In this document: positions 1 through 7,036 of the stretch, in pieces | Layout: each line of letters opens with the position of its first letter | Numbering within the stretch: position 1 is the stretch's first letter | Assembly (NCBI RefSeq): GCF_003610195.1 | Contig: NZ_RAPO01000002.1 | Location: 124,001-188,000 of the forward strand | Length of the DNA stretch: 64,000 bases | DNA from: Halopiger aswanensis | GTDB taxonomy: Archaea; Halobacteriota; Halobacteria; Halobacteriales; Natrialbaceae | Reading direction: 5' to 3' | Program-made: the position numbers and the translations under genes | The notes under the pieces: model-generated | Database searches by the model: none | The model's input: the letters and a program-made list of their open reading frames with translations, nothing else | What the model was told of the DNA's origin: nothing

Positions 1-52
1 CACTCACCTGTAAGTGAAGCGAATCTCCCCCTGTGCATACACCTGCTTAAAT

Positions 53-313
53 ATGACCAAACGCACCAGCTTGAAACTCACCGACGAACGGCAACGAAAA
101 CTCGACAAGGCCAGCTCAATTGTTGCAGAAGATGAATATGACGACCCACCGATGAGCGTGGTGATCGACGCTGCGCTTACGCACTTGGTAGAAAGTAAGC
201 AGAATATCGACAACGCCCGCGGTGATATCGACCCGGAGACGATCCAGACGGTTGCGAATACGTCTGTGATTGGGCTCAGATATCGGACAAGCATTGAAAG
301 CAAATGGCGATAG
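53..313 (+). CDS. small ribbon-helix-helix-like DNA-binding protein
   Basis: Predicted 86-aa protein beginning MTKRTSLKLTDERQ, a basic N-terminus followed by helices, as in haloarchaeal ribbon-helix-helix proteins that bind DNA as dimers. I recall a haloarchaeal family of this type (DUF7386), but that label is from memory. The start is placed at the ATG at 53 because an earlier in-frame ATG at 14 would add a cysteine-containing leader that does not look like the family. It lies 80 bp upstream of the SIR2 gene on the same strand and shares its low GC content, so both probably arrived on the same mobile element. It may be a regulator or antitoxin-like partner, which is inference. Confidence 0.7.
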   Translation: MTKRTSLKLTDERQRKLDKASSIVAEDEYDDPPMSVVIDAALTHLVESKQNIDNARGDIDPETIQTVANTSVIGLRYRTSIESKWR

Positions 314-362
314 AAACCAAGATAAGATTTCAGCCTCTGTTATTCGAAAACTCATAGCCAAA

Positions 363-372
363 TTATTATATC
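363..372 (+). promoter_or_regulatory. TATA box of the SIR2 gene
   Basis: The AT run TTATTATATC is centred about 26 bp before the ATG at 394. This is the spacing expected for a leaderless archaeal transcript, so the SIR2 gene can probably be transcribed independently of the upstream small gene. Confidence 0.5.
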
Positions 373-393
373 ATCTATGCTAACCCACACGAT

Positions 394-2190
394 ATGTTAT
401 CGGATCGGAGTTCTCATCGCCAATGGGCCACTAAGAAACTAAAAGAGACAATTGATGAATACGATTTGAGACCCATATTATTTATCGGATCTGGTATCTC
501 TCAAAGATATCTTGATGATGCACCCAGTTGGGATGGGCTATTAAGGGAATTAATAAACGAATGTCCGGACACGCACATTGATTACCCGTTGGAGTATTAC
601 AAACAAAAATATAGCAATCCACGCATTGGAACAGAAATTGCAGATGCTTATGCTGAGTGGGCGTGGGAAGTAAGAGAAACCTCAATATTTCCCGACTGGA
701 CATATGAACATGAAAATAGGGAGGTGTTTCTGAAACAAAAGGTATCGGAGAAGTTTGACGACCTCTCACCAGACTCTATCGAAGACTTCGATAAAAATAT
801 TGAAGAAGCAAAGATTCTTCAAGAGATAGGACCCCACGCAATCATCACGACAAACTATGATACCGTGATCGAAGAGGTGTTCCCCGACGAATATAACACA
901 ATTGTTGGTGAACAAGTGTATGACGTTGACTTCACGAGTATTGGTGAAATCTACAAAATCCACGGATGTACTAATGAACCGGAGAGTATCATTATAACTG
1001 AAAACGATTACCAGAGATTTTTGAATAGAAAGAAGTATTTGAGCGCAAAACTACTCACCTACTTTGCAGAACACCCTGTTGTTATTTTAGGATATGATAT
1101 CACAGACCAGAATGTTACCACTATTCTTTCTGACTTAGATACTGTTACCACTGATGATGAAAATGATCTTCTAGAGAATATTTTCCATATAGATTTTACA
1201 AGAGGAATATCCAATAATGATGATTTGCAGAAATATAGTGTGGTCAATCATGAAGATGGTGGGAGATCTCGCGTACGTTCTATCAGTGCAGAAGATTACA
1301 GTTGGATTTATGAGACACTCACCTATGAATCTGAACTTTCTGCTGTCAAAATAAAACATCTGAGAGAACTAATGAACAATACGTATAAGGTTGTAACTCA
1401 GGATGCCCCCAGAAAAAAGGTGCAGATCGAGATTCTTCAGCAGGCCTCTGATGAAGATGAACTCACAAATATGCTAGGCGTGCTCCCCATGGACGGAGAT
1501 TCTGAGAGTGCAGATATACTTAGGAAATATCTTATCAATCAGAAAGAATCTGAGACCCGAGATGGAGAGAACTTGCAAACAAACCTTGAGCTAGCGACAT
1601 TGACGTTCATTGGTGATAAGAACCAGACATTAAGTTCAGATGAAGTGGTTCTCATGATGAGGAAAGAGATCGACGAGTTAGATTGGAACGATGACCGATG
1701 TGAACTTCTTATCCACAGTAGTTTGGAAAATGGGTTACACGGTGTTGAATGGCTATTAATGCATAATGAGGATATCTCTGAAGTTCTTCATGATATCGCC
1801 GGGAAAGTCGGGAAGAAGAACAAAGCTCAACGACTCGAATACATTCTTTATGTTCTTGGGGAGGAGGAGCCCCTTCAAACTCTGTCGGAAAATGAAAGTA
1901 TTCAGCAGTATAAATTGAACTATGAAGAATTCCTTGAAAATATCAACAATCCTGTTGAAGAGAGAGTGGGTCGATATGGTGCCAGTGATACGATTCATTA
2001 CCCAGATGGAGAAACTACGTATGACGAACTATTAGGAGACCAGGAAAAGACTGAGAAAGTGTTGAATAGCCTGAATGAAGCAATACTTCCAGATACAGGT
2101 GTTGAATTAGGAAGAACAAACCCGAAGATGTACTTCAGAGCAGCAGAATTGGTTAAAATTGCGAATGTGACCGGCCTCACTAACGATTAG
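394..2190 (+). CDS. SIR2-family protein, candidate NAD-depleting antiviral effector
   Basis: 598 aa. The N-terminal part (about residues 25-260) has the hallmarks of a SIR2-like NAD-binding fold: GSGIS at 32-36, TTNYD at 152-156, KIHG at 188-191 and LGYDITDQN at 232-240. By family analogy N154 and H190 would be the catalytic pair. The remaining roughly 300 residues are predicted mostly helical and match nothing I recognise; in known defence proteins this position holds the phage sensor. SIR2 proteins of this shape (ThsA, DSR and SIR2-HerA families) cleave NAD+ during infection. The gene is visibly AT-rich against the GC-rich chromosome, which points to recent transfer. It ends 3 bp from a convergent winged-helix gene. 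The defence role is inferred from fold and context. Confidence 0.82.
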   Translation: MLSDRSSHRQWATKKLKETIDEYDLRPILFIGSGISQRYLDDAPSWDGLLRELINECPDTHIDYPLEYYKQKYSNPRIGTEIADAYAEWAWEVRETSIFPDWTYEHENREVFLKQKVSEKFDDLSPDSIEDFDKNIEEAKILQEIGPHAIITTNYDTVIEEVFPDEYNTIVGEQVYDVDFTSIGEIYKIHGCTNEPESIIITENDYQRFLNRKKYLSAKLLTYFAEHPVVILGYDITDQNVTTILSDLDTVTTDDENDLLENIFHIDFTRGISNNDDLQKYSVVNHEDGGRSRVRSISAEDYSWIYETLTYESELSAVKIKHLRELMNNTYKVVTQDAPRKKVQIEILQQASDEDELTNMLGVLPMDGDSESADILRKYLINQKESETRDGENLQTNLELATLTFIGDKNQTLSSDEVVLMMRKEIDELDWNDDRCELLIHSSLENGLHGVEWLLMHNEDISEVLHDIAGKVGKKNKAQRLEYILYVLGEEEPLQTLSENESIQQYKLNYEEFLENINNPVEERVGRYGASDTIHYPDGETTYDELLGDQEKTEKVLNSLNEAILPDTGVELGRTNPKMYFRAAELVKIANVTGLTND

Positions 2191-2193
2191 AAT

Positions 2194-2463
2194 TCATTCC
2201 AGTTCCTTTGTAGACAACTCTCCCTGAAGATATTCAAGGCCCTGACCGGTAATCTGATACCGACCGCTTTCGATTTTCTCCACTAATCCATATTCGTTTA
2301 AATCAGACAATTTCCGTGCAACGTTTTCCTGTGTATAGTCCAGATTATATGCGATGATCGCAGGAGACTGGATTTTAAGTTTCGTCTCTTGAGCTTCAGC
2401 TAACGATTCTAAAATATGATACGCACTTCGAGTCATCCAATCTGGTCTATCTCTAAGCGACAC
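2194..2463 (-). CDS. winged-helix DNA-binding protein (PhiH1-repressor-like)
   Basis: 89 aa with a GTG start at 2463. It begins MSLRDRPDWMTRSAYHILE and contains a recognition-helix region around YTQENVARKLSDLNEYGLVE, followed by a wing (KIESGRYQIT). This is the pattern of small haloarchaeal winged-helix proteins related to the phage PhiH1 repressor. It is convergent with the SIR2 gene, and the two stop codons are only 3 bp apart. It is AT-rich like its neighbour. In an integrated element such a protein would keep integrase or lytic genes off; that role is inferred. Confidence 0.75.
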   Translation of the reverse strand: MSLRDRPDWMTRSAYHILESLAEAQETKLKIQSPAIIAYNLDYTQENVARKLSDLNEYGLVEKIESGRYQITGQGLEYLQGELSTKELE

Positions 2464-2544
2464 AAATTTATCTACAGCAGCAGCTACAATCGTTATTTCT
2501 AATTAATCAGTGTATGCTGATCTCAGATTTGTTTCTATTGATTA

Positions 2545-2553
2545 GATATAAGT
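2545..2553 (+). promoter_or_regulatory. TATA-like box before the tnpB relic
   Basis: GATATAAGT is centred about 26 bp before position 2575. A transcript from it would start almost exactly where the recognisable tnpB/hairpin sequence begins. Half of the integrase palindrome (AATTTCGGTT) directly follows it at 2554-2563, so the same regulator may control both. Confidence 0.4.
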
Positions 2554-2576
2554 AATTTCGGTTGTTGGTGATTTGT

Positions 2577-2642
2577 AACGGAAGCCGGACGGACCAACCA
2601 GTACGTGGTTGGAATCTCGTCAGAAACGCAGGCCCGGTGTAA
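2577..2642 (+). pseudogene. tnpB: 3' end remnant of an IS200/IS605-type tnpB
   Basis: Reading from 2577, the frame gives NGSRTDQPVRGWNLVRN followed by AGPV and a stop at 2640-2642. The DQPVRGWNLVRNAG tail is, as I remember it, the C-terminal end of haloarchaeal IS1341-type TnpB proteins. A stop codon at 2553 and unrelated sequence upstream show that the rest of the gene is gone. The catalytic RuvC part is therefore absent and no nuclease can be made. The gene end overlaps the hairpins of the element's right end. Confidence 0.6.
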
Positions 2643-2683
2643 GGGCACCGACCTGCTGGCTTCCGTAACCACACTACGGAAGC
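2577..2683 (+). ncRNA. possible orphan omegaRNA/sotRNA at the tnpB 3' end
   Basis: Several stems can form here. The hairpin CCAACCA/TGGTTGG spans 2594-2612. GCAGG/CCTGC with CGGTG/CACCG inside spans 2628-2656. GCTTCCGTA (2659-2667) can pair either upstream with the ACGGAAGCC copy at 2578-2586 or downstream with TACGGAAGC at 2675-2683. In TnpB elements the guide RNA scaffold comes from exactly this 3' part, and sense overlapping transcripts are known from haloarchaeal IS1341 elements. Transcription here is inferred from the TATA box only. Confidence 0.35.
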
Positions 2684-2755
2684 ATGCAATTGCACGACAC
2701 CGCGGGGAATAAACGTCCCGCTCGAGAGTCGTATCGATCACATACGAACTCGGCA

Positions 2756-2902
2756 GTGAACGGAAAGGGCCACCACCACCCCGACGCTGTACCGCGCTTT
2801 CGGGTTTACCGTTCATTCTGGCCGTTTTCCGCTCACCGAAATAGAGCGGTTTTCTACCCGGATATCGTCACAGAGAGACGTTTTCGGCGATTTTCCGTTC
2901 AC
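2756..2902. repeat. three copies of an 11-bp motif upstream of the integrase
   Basis: TTTCCGTTCAC occurs inverted at 2756-2766, with one mismatch (TTTCCGCTCAC) at 2826-2836, and directly at 2892-2902, so the copies are spaced about 65-70 bp apart. Repeated short sites beside a tyrosine integrase gene are what arm-type recombinase sites or repressor operators look like. Confidence 0.45.
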
Positions 2903-2958
2903 CTCCGCTGTAGACACAAGAAGTACCCCCTCTTGCCAGTAGGTATGTTCGATCTGTC

Positions 2959-2974
2959 AACCGAAATTTCGGTT
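2959..2974. promoter_or_regulatory. perfect 16-bp palindrome before the integrase
   Basis: AACCGAAATTTCGGTT is a perfect palindrome ending 14 bp before the integrase ATG. Its right 10 bases recur at 2554-2563. The position suggests an operator that shuts off the integrase, possibly bound by the winged-helix protein encoded at 2194-2463 (inference). Confidence 0.45.
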
Positions 2975-2988
2975 ACGGGGGGTAGCGC

Positions 2989-4074
2989 ATGAGCGACGAA
3001 CTCGAGCCGATGAAACCACGGGAAGCCGTGGACATGTGGATCGATCGGCTGCAGTCCACGCGGGCTGACGAGACGCTCAAGAGCTACCGCTATCGGCTGA
3101 AACCGTTTCTCGAGTGGTGTAACTCGGAAGGAATCGACAATCTGAATGATCTCACCAGCCGTGACATCTTCCAATATGACTCACATCGGCGGTCTAAGGG
3201 GCTGAAGGTATCGACGTTAAATAACCAGATCGGCACGCTCAAGCAGTTCATTGAGTTTTGCGAACGGATCGATGCGGTCCCGGAGGGACTTCCGGCGAAG
3301 GTCGAAGTCCCGTCAGTCAAGCTGGCCGATCGAGTCAATGACGAGCTGCTGTCCGCCAATCGTGCCGAGACAATCCGAGAGAATCTACACCTCTACCAGC
3401 GCGCGTCGCGACGGCAAGCGATGTTCGAACTGCTTTGGCATACCGGCTGCCGTCTCGGTGGGCTGCGCTCGCTTGATCTTCGTGATTGCTTTTTCGAGCA
3501 ATCGGACCTCGAGCGGCTTCGCCATCAGGACGATATCGAGAAAGATGCGCTCGAGGCGGTCGACGTGCCATTTGTCTACTTCCGCCACCGACCGGAGACG
3601 CCGCTGAAGAACAAGCGCGAGGGAGAGCGTCCGGTGGCGCTCGAGCAAGAAGTTGCCGACCGAGTGCAGGAATACATCGACATAAATCGAGTCGAGCGAA
3701 CTGATTCGGACGATCGAAAGCCCCTGTTCACGACCGAGAAAGGCGAGAACGCCAGAGTATCGAAGTCGAGCATCCGGCGGGAGGTCTACATCATGACTCA
3801 ACCCTGTCAGTGGGGTTCCTGTCCTCACGATCGGAATATCTCGAAGTGCGAAGCCCGGGAGCACGGCCACGAGGCACGGTGTCCTTCGAGCCGATCACCG
3901 CACCCGCTTCGAACCGGCGCAATCACGCACATGCGCGATCAGGGTTGGCCGCCAGAAGTCGTCGCGGAGCGAGTGAACGCCACCCCTGAGGTGATCAGAG
4001 AGCACTACGACCACCCCGACCCGATCCGGCGAATGCAGTCTCGTCGCGAGTTTCTCACGGAGGACTCAGCATGA
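2989..4074 (+). CDS. tyrosine recombinase / phage-type integrase
   Basis: 361 aa. An N-terminal SAM-like core-binding domain (about 10-110, with TLKSYRYRLKPFLEWC) is followed by a catalytic domain. The first catalytic arginine is in HTGCRLGGLRSL (about 154-165), the H-x-x-R box is HPLRTGA, and the nucleophile is the tyrosine in VIREHYDHP near the C-terminus. A Cys/His-containing insertion (QWGSCPHDRN...CEAREHGHEARC) lies just before the HxxR box; this is common in haloarchaeal XerC/D-like integrases and may bind metal. It would integrate and excise the element that brought the SIR2 region. No tRNA gene or att duplication is visible nearby. Confidence 0.9.
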   Translation: MSDELEPMKPREAVDMWIDRLQSTRADETLKSYRYRLKPFLEWCNSEGIDNLNDLTSRDIFQYDSHRRSKGLKVSTLNNQIGTLKQFIEFCERIDAVPEGLPAKVEVPSVKLADRVNDELLSANRAETIRENLHLYQRASRRQAMFELLWHTGCRLGGLRSLDLRDCFFEQSDLERLRHQDDIEKDALEAVDVPFVYFRHRPETPLKNKREGERPVALEQEVADRVQEYIDINRVERTDSDDRKPLFTTEKGENARVSKSSIRREVYIMTQPCQWGSCPHDRNISKCEAREHGHEARCPSSRSPHPLRTGAITHMRDQGWPPEVVAERVNATPEVIREHYDHPDPIRRMQSRREFLTEDSA

Positions 4075-4522
4075 CTGCAGCAATTGCTCAAATCGGGCAG
4101 TTCAGCATGCGTAAAAGCCGAATCGACCACCTCGGCGGTCCCACTTCTCATTCCCTGAGTGTTCAACTCTTAGCGGCTCGTGTCTCGAGACGGCCGAAAA
4201 TTCAGTTCTCGGTTTCGGCACAATATCAAATACCGGATATTTCATCTGGTGATGGACAGCGTGACGGTCGTACCAGAGCCGTTAGCCGGCCAGTCGATAT
4301 ACTTTCACTGCGATTCGCTCGTCTCCGATCGGTTCGGATCCGTCTTCGGTGACGAAAGCGGCGGCGTTCACCGTGTTCGGAGTTCCACTCCTCCGTGCGG
4401 TTGACTCGCGGAGCCGCTGCTAAGGTGTCGTCCGAGGGCTCGCGCACACTCCGTCAATCGGTCCTCCCGAGTTAGTTGTGTCGTGACCAGATCCGACACT
4501 GATGGCCGCTCTCGAGCCAGTC
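4075..4522. other. no convincing gene
   Basis: Short open frames occur on both strands but none shows a recognisable domain. One of them (4071-4352, +) overlaps the integrase stop by ATGA but has arginine-rich shadow-like composition. I see nothing else here; it is probably degraded element or junction sequence. Confidence 0.5.
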
Positions 4523-4705
4523 TCACCTGTCGTCGGATGGCTCGTCGAGGTCGTCCGTATTGACTCGCGAAAACGACGAACTACCGCACTGGCACCCGTC
4601 TCGAGAGCCGAGTGGAATGATTCGCCCGGTCTCAGTTTCGGTTGCAGCGTAGACGGCGCTACATTCGTCACAGGCAGCGAGAAAGTCATCCCCCGTCTCT
4701 GTCAT
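4523..4705 (-). CDS. small haloarchaeal zinc-binding protein
   Basis: 60 aa, beginning MTETGDDFLAACDECSAVYAA and containing a C-x2-C pair and a later C-x-C (DGCQCGSS). That is a treble-clef or zinc-ribbon-like arrangement. The layout matches the small protein at 29959-30114 (CEQC...NCSCDE), so the two are probably paralogs. The tail is acidic (DDLDEPSDD). Function unknown. A TATA box on the minus strand at 4741-4749 supports expression. A longer frame in another register overlaps it and is a shadow. Confidence 0.7.
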   Translation of the reverse strand: MTETGDDFLAACDECSAVYAATETETGRIIPLGSRDGCQCGSSSFSRVNTDDLDEPSDDR

Positions 4706-5127
4706 CGGTTGGTCACGTAGTACTTAATACGACGACCAAATTATATAGGTCTAGGGTAATCCGAATCGGTGTCCTGCGGGCGATTCGGCGCGCGATGACG
4801 TGTTCACTTTCGACCAGACGACCGCACGTACTATTGCGTCGAGTCAGCGTGGATCGATTCTACCGTGTGACGACTCGAGCACAGCGAACTTCCGGTCCGT
4901 CGTCGGAACCATCACAATAGTATAAAGATTCAAGCCGGTGCTGCAGCGTAGAAGTCGATAGAACGGATGATCGTCCCGACACACACCCCTGCAATCCATA
5001 CTCCGAGCTGGCGTGTGTGGGACGAGCGCAAGCGTCAGTGGGACCGCGGCCAGCCGATTAACTCCCGGAAGCCGATCGAATCTGAGCCGCGGGTCGAGAC
5101 GACCCGCAACGCCGGGAGGCACAACCG
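4706..5127. other. intergenic stretch with a minus-strand promoter
   Basis: No gene is recognised. TTATATAGG at 4741-4749 reads on the minus strand as CCTATATAA, about 40 bp before the start of the small zinc protein, and is its likely TATA box. The rest shows no repeat or stem that I could support. Confidence 0.45.
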
Positions 5128-5388
5128 ATGATCAAGCGACTCGACGACTACATGTCGCCGGCCGTCACCAAGACGACGCTATACCACGTCGTCCGGCTCG
5201 GGCTGCGGGTATACATGATCGCATTACTCGTCGCGGGGGGCTACAGCCTCCTTTGGCTCGCCGAATTCGCCGACGTCATTCCCGAGCGGTTGGTGTCGAC
5301 GATCTGGATCGCCATCGCCGTCATGGGAACGCTCTTTCTGGTCCTTCTGATTCCGCTCTTTTACGTCTCGCAGTCGAGCGACCGGTAA
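5128..5388 (+). CDS. small two-helix membrane protein, unknown
   Basis: 86 aa with two hydrophobic segments (about 28-48, VYMIALLVAGGYSLLWLA, and about 59-80, IWIAIAVMGTLFLVLLIPLF), separated by a short charged loop. Both termini are polar. No enzymatic motif is present. The start ATG follows a purine-rich stretch (GGAGG, 8-12 bp upstream). Nothing in the neighbourhood tells its role. Confidence 0.6.
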   Translation: MIKRLDDYMSPAVTKTTLYHVVRLGLRVYMIALLVAGGYSLLWLAEFADVIPERLVSTIWIAIAVMGTLFLVLLIPLFYVSQSSDR

Positions 5389-5485
5389 TCGGGTCTACTG
5401 CTGGTGACCGACAGCGGCGCGATGACGATCATCGGTGCTACTGGTATCGAGCGCTTTATCGCACGCGACTTCCGATACTCCGTCG

Positions 5486-6316
5486 ATGACGGTCGTCCTC
5501 GCAGGCGTCGGTGCCGACAGCACGAACCTCGGCGCGCTCGGACCGCTGTACGATGACGGGCAGTTCGAGTACATTCCGATCCCCGAGAAGACCCGCGAGA
5601 CGAGCGAAGCCGAAACCCTCGGCTCGTGGGAGCTCCGCGCCAGCGACGACCACCGCGTCGCGGCGGATCTCACGACCCGCATCGAACCCCAGCCCGTCCG
5701 CGGCGGCGTCGAGACCGTCACCGGCGACGCCCTCGAGTCGTGGCCGTTCCACCGCGATCCGAACTTCGAGGCGCTCACCTACGGCGAACACCGCACCAGC
5801 GGCTACGTCTCCCGGCTGCGCGCTCTCGAGCCGGGCGACGTCGTGGGCTTTTACGCCGGCTTACGCCGTCCGGGCGGAGAGCGCGCACACCGGTACCTGA
5901 TCGGCTACTTCACCGTCGATCGCGTCGACGTAATCTCGCCAGAGACGCCGCCCGCGGAGTGCGAAGCGATCTTCGAAGCCCATTCGGAGAACGCGCACGC
6001 GAAACGCGCTCGAGACGGGGAACCGTACCTCGCGGAGAAAACGATCGTCCTCGTCGACGGTCGCGAACCCGGCGGCCTCTTCGATCGGCATCCGATCCGG
6101 TTGAGCGAGTACGTCGTGAAGCCGGGCAACGAACGCCCGCAGTACTATCTCCGCGAGGAGGTGGCGTCGGCTTGGAACGTCACCGAAGGCGGTGCGAACA
6201 TGATGTTCAAGCCGGCGTACCGCTGTGAGCTTTCGGGCGAGCGGTTCCGCGAGTTGGTCGGGCAGCCGAGAGCTCGGGCGGCCGCGGACGCGACGGTCGA
6301 GACGCCGCAGCCCTGA
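5486..6316 (+). CDS. Nmad3-like putative nucleotide-modification protein
   Basis: 276 aa from the ATG at 5486; an upstream in-frame ATG at 5435 adds a non-conserved leader. The protein starts MTVVLAGVGADSTNLGAL and has SGYVSRLRALEPGDVVGFY, RAHRYLIGYF and NMMFKPAYRC, features I associate with the haloarchaeal Nmad3 family (nucleotide modification associated domain 3). Nmad domains were predicted from phage and restriction contexts to help make modified bases. Here the gene stands alone, with no modification or restriction partner within the window, so the biochemical role is open. Confidence 0.65.
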   Translation: MTVVLAGVGADSTNLGALGPLYDDGQFEYIPIPEKTRETSEAETLGSWELRASDDHRVAADLTTRIEPQPVRGGVETVTGDALESWPFHRDPNFEALTYGEHRTSGYVSRLRALEPGDVVGFYAGLRRPGGERAHRYLIGYFTVDRVDVISPETPPAECEAIFEAHSENAHAKRARDGEPYLAEKTIVLVDGREPGGLFDRHPIRLSEYVVKPGNERPQYYLREEVASAWNVTEGGANMMFKPAYRCELSGERFRELVGQPRARAAADATVETPQP

Positions 6317-6389
6317 CGACGCCGACGGTATCGTCGACTGTCCGCGAGATCAATCGGTTTCTTGTATCGATAGGTCGAACTGCCGACGA

Positions 6390-7001
6390 GTGACTGACGA
6401 CAGCCCTGGTACCGAATCCGAATCTGAATCTGAATCTGGATCTGGATCCCGCACCCGACACGATCGCATCACCCGCCACCCGACCGCGGGGCCGCGCAAC
6501 TCGCTCGCGTTCTGGACCGACGCCAAGCACCCGCTCCGGATCGCGATCAACTACGTTGTCGTCTGGCTCGTCCGGATCTCGCCGAGCCTGCGGCTCAAGC
6601 GCTGGCTCATGCGTCGCATCGGCGTCACCGTCGGCGATGACGTTTCGTGGGGGCTCGAGGCGACACCGGACGTCTTCTGGCCCGAACTGATCACGCTCGA
6701 GGACCACGCGATCGTGGGGTACGACGCGACCCTGCTCTGTCACGAGTTCTTACAGGACGAGTACCGGACGGGCGAGGTCGTCGTCGGCGAGCGGGCGATG
6801 ATCGGCGCGGGGGCGATCGTCCTGCCGGGCGTCGAGATCGGTGCCGAAGCGCGGGTCGCGGCGAACTCGCTCGTGACGCGGGACGTCGAACCCGGAACGA
6901 CGGTCGCCGGCGTGCCGGCGCGGCCGATGGGTGGGGATAGCGATGACGACACCGGAGCTACGGCGGACGAGGCGGACGAAAACGAGAGCGGCGAGCGGTA
7001 A
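6390..7001 (+). CDS. left-handed beta-helix acyltransferase (hexapeptide repeat)
   Basis: 203 aa if it starts at the GTG at 6390. The open frame extends back into the preceding gene, but that part is not conserved-looking. After a low-complexity ES/SG-rich stretch comes a hydrophobic helix (IAINYVVVWLVRISPSL), then hexapeptide repeats (VTVGDDVSWG..., GEVVVGERAMIGAGAIVLPGV, VAANSLVTRDVEPG) ending in the classic TTVAGVPAR motif. This is the signature of trimeric O- or N-acetyltransferases of the maltose/galactoside transacetylase type. The acceptor is unknown. The C-terminus is an acidic tail typical of haloarchaea. Confidence 0.8.
   Translation: MTDDSPGTESESESESGSGSRTRHDRITRHPTAGPRNSLAFWTDAKHPLRIAINYVVVWLVRISPSLRLKRWLMRRIGVTVGDDVSWGLEATPDVFWPELITLEDHAIVGYDATLLCHEFLQDEYRTGEVVVGERAMIGAGAIVLPGVEIGAEARVAANSLVTRDVEPGTTVAGVPARPMGGDSDDDTGATADEADENESGER
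6414..6449 (+). repeat. hexanucleotide tandem repeat inside a gene
   Basis: Six units of GRATCY (GAATCC, three GAATCT, GGATCT, GGATCC) encode the ES/GS-rich N-terminus of the acyltransferase. Each unit is two codons, so copy-number change would keep the frame. Confidence 0.7.
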
Positions 7002-7036
7002 CGCGTTGGACAGTAGCGCGTCGTTTCGATACCGGG

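Larger units (their letters stand above)
2464..2988. other. non-coding stretch with tnpB relic and integrase control region
   Basis: No intact gene is present. The stretch holds a TATA-like box, the last codons of a tnpB gene with its 3' hairpins, three copies of a TTTCCGYTCAC motif and a 16-bp palindrome directly before the integrase. These are annotated separately. The composition changes from AT-rich to GC-rich between about 2,520 and 2,600. Confidence 0.7.

Noticed and set aside
2578-2668. tRNA-like fold with a 7-bp GGAAGCC/GGCTTCC closing stem
   Set aside because: The inner stems do not match D-, anticodon- and T-arms, no T-loop is present, and the + strand reads as the C-terminal end of a TnpB protein.
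4071-4352. 93-codon frame overlapping the integrase stop by ATGA
   Set aside because: Arginine-rich composition, no motif and no ribosome-binding evidence beyond the overlap; it looks like a chance frame.
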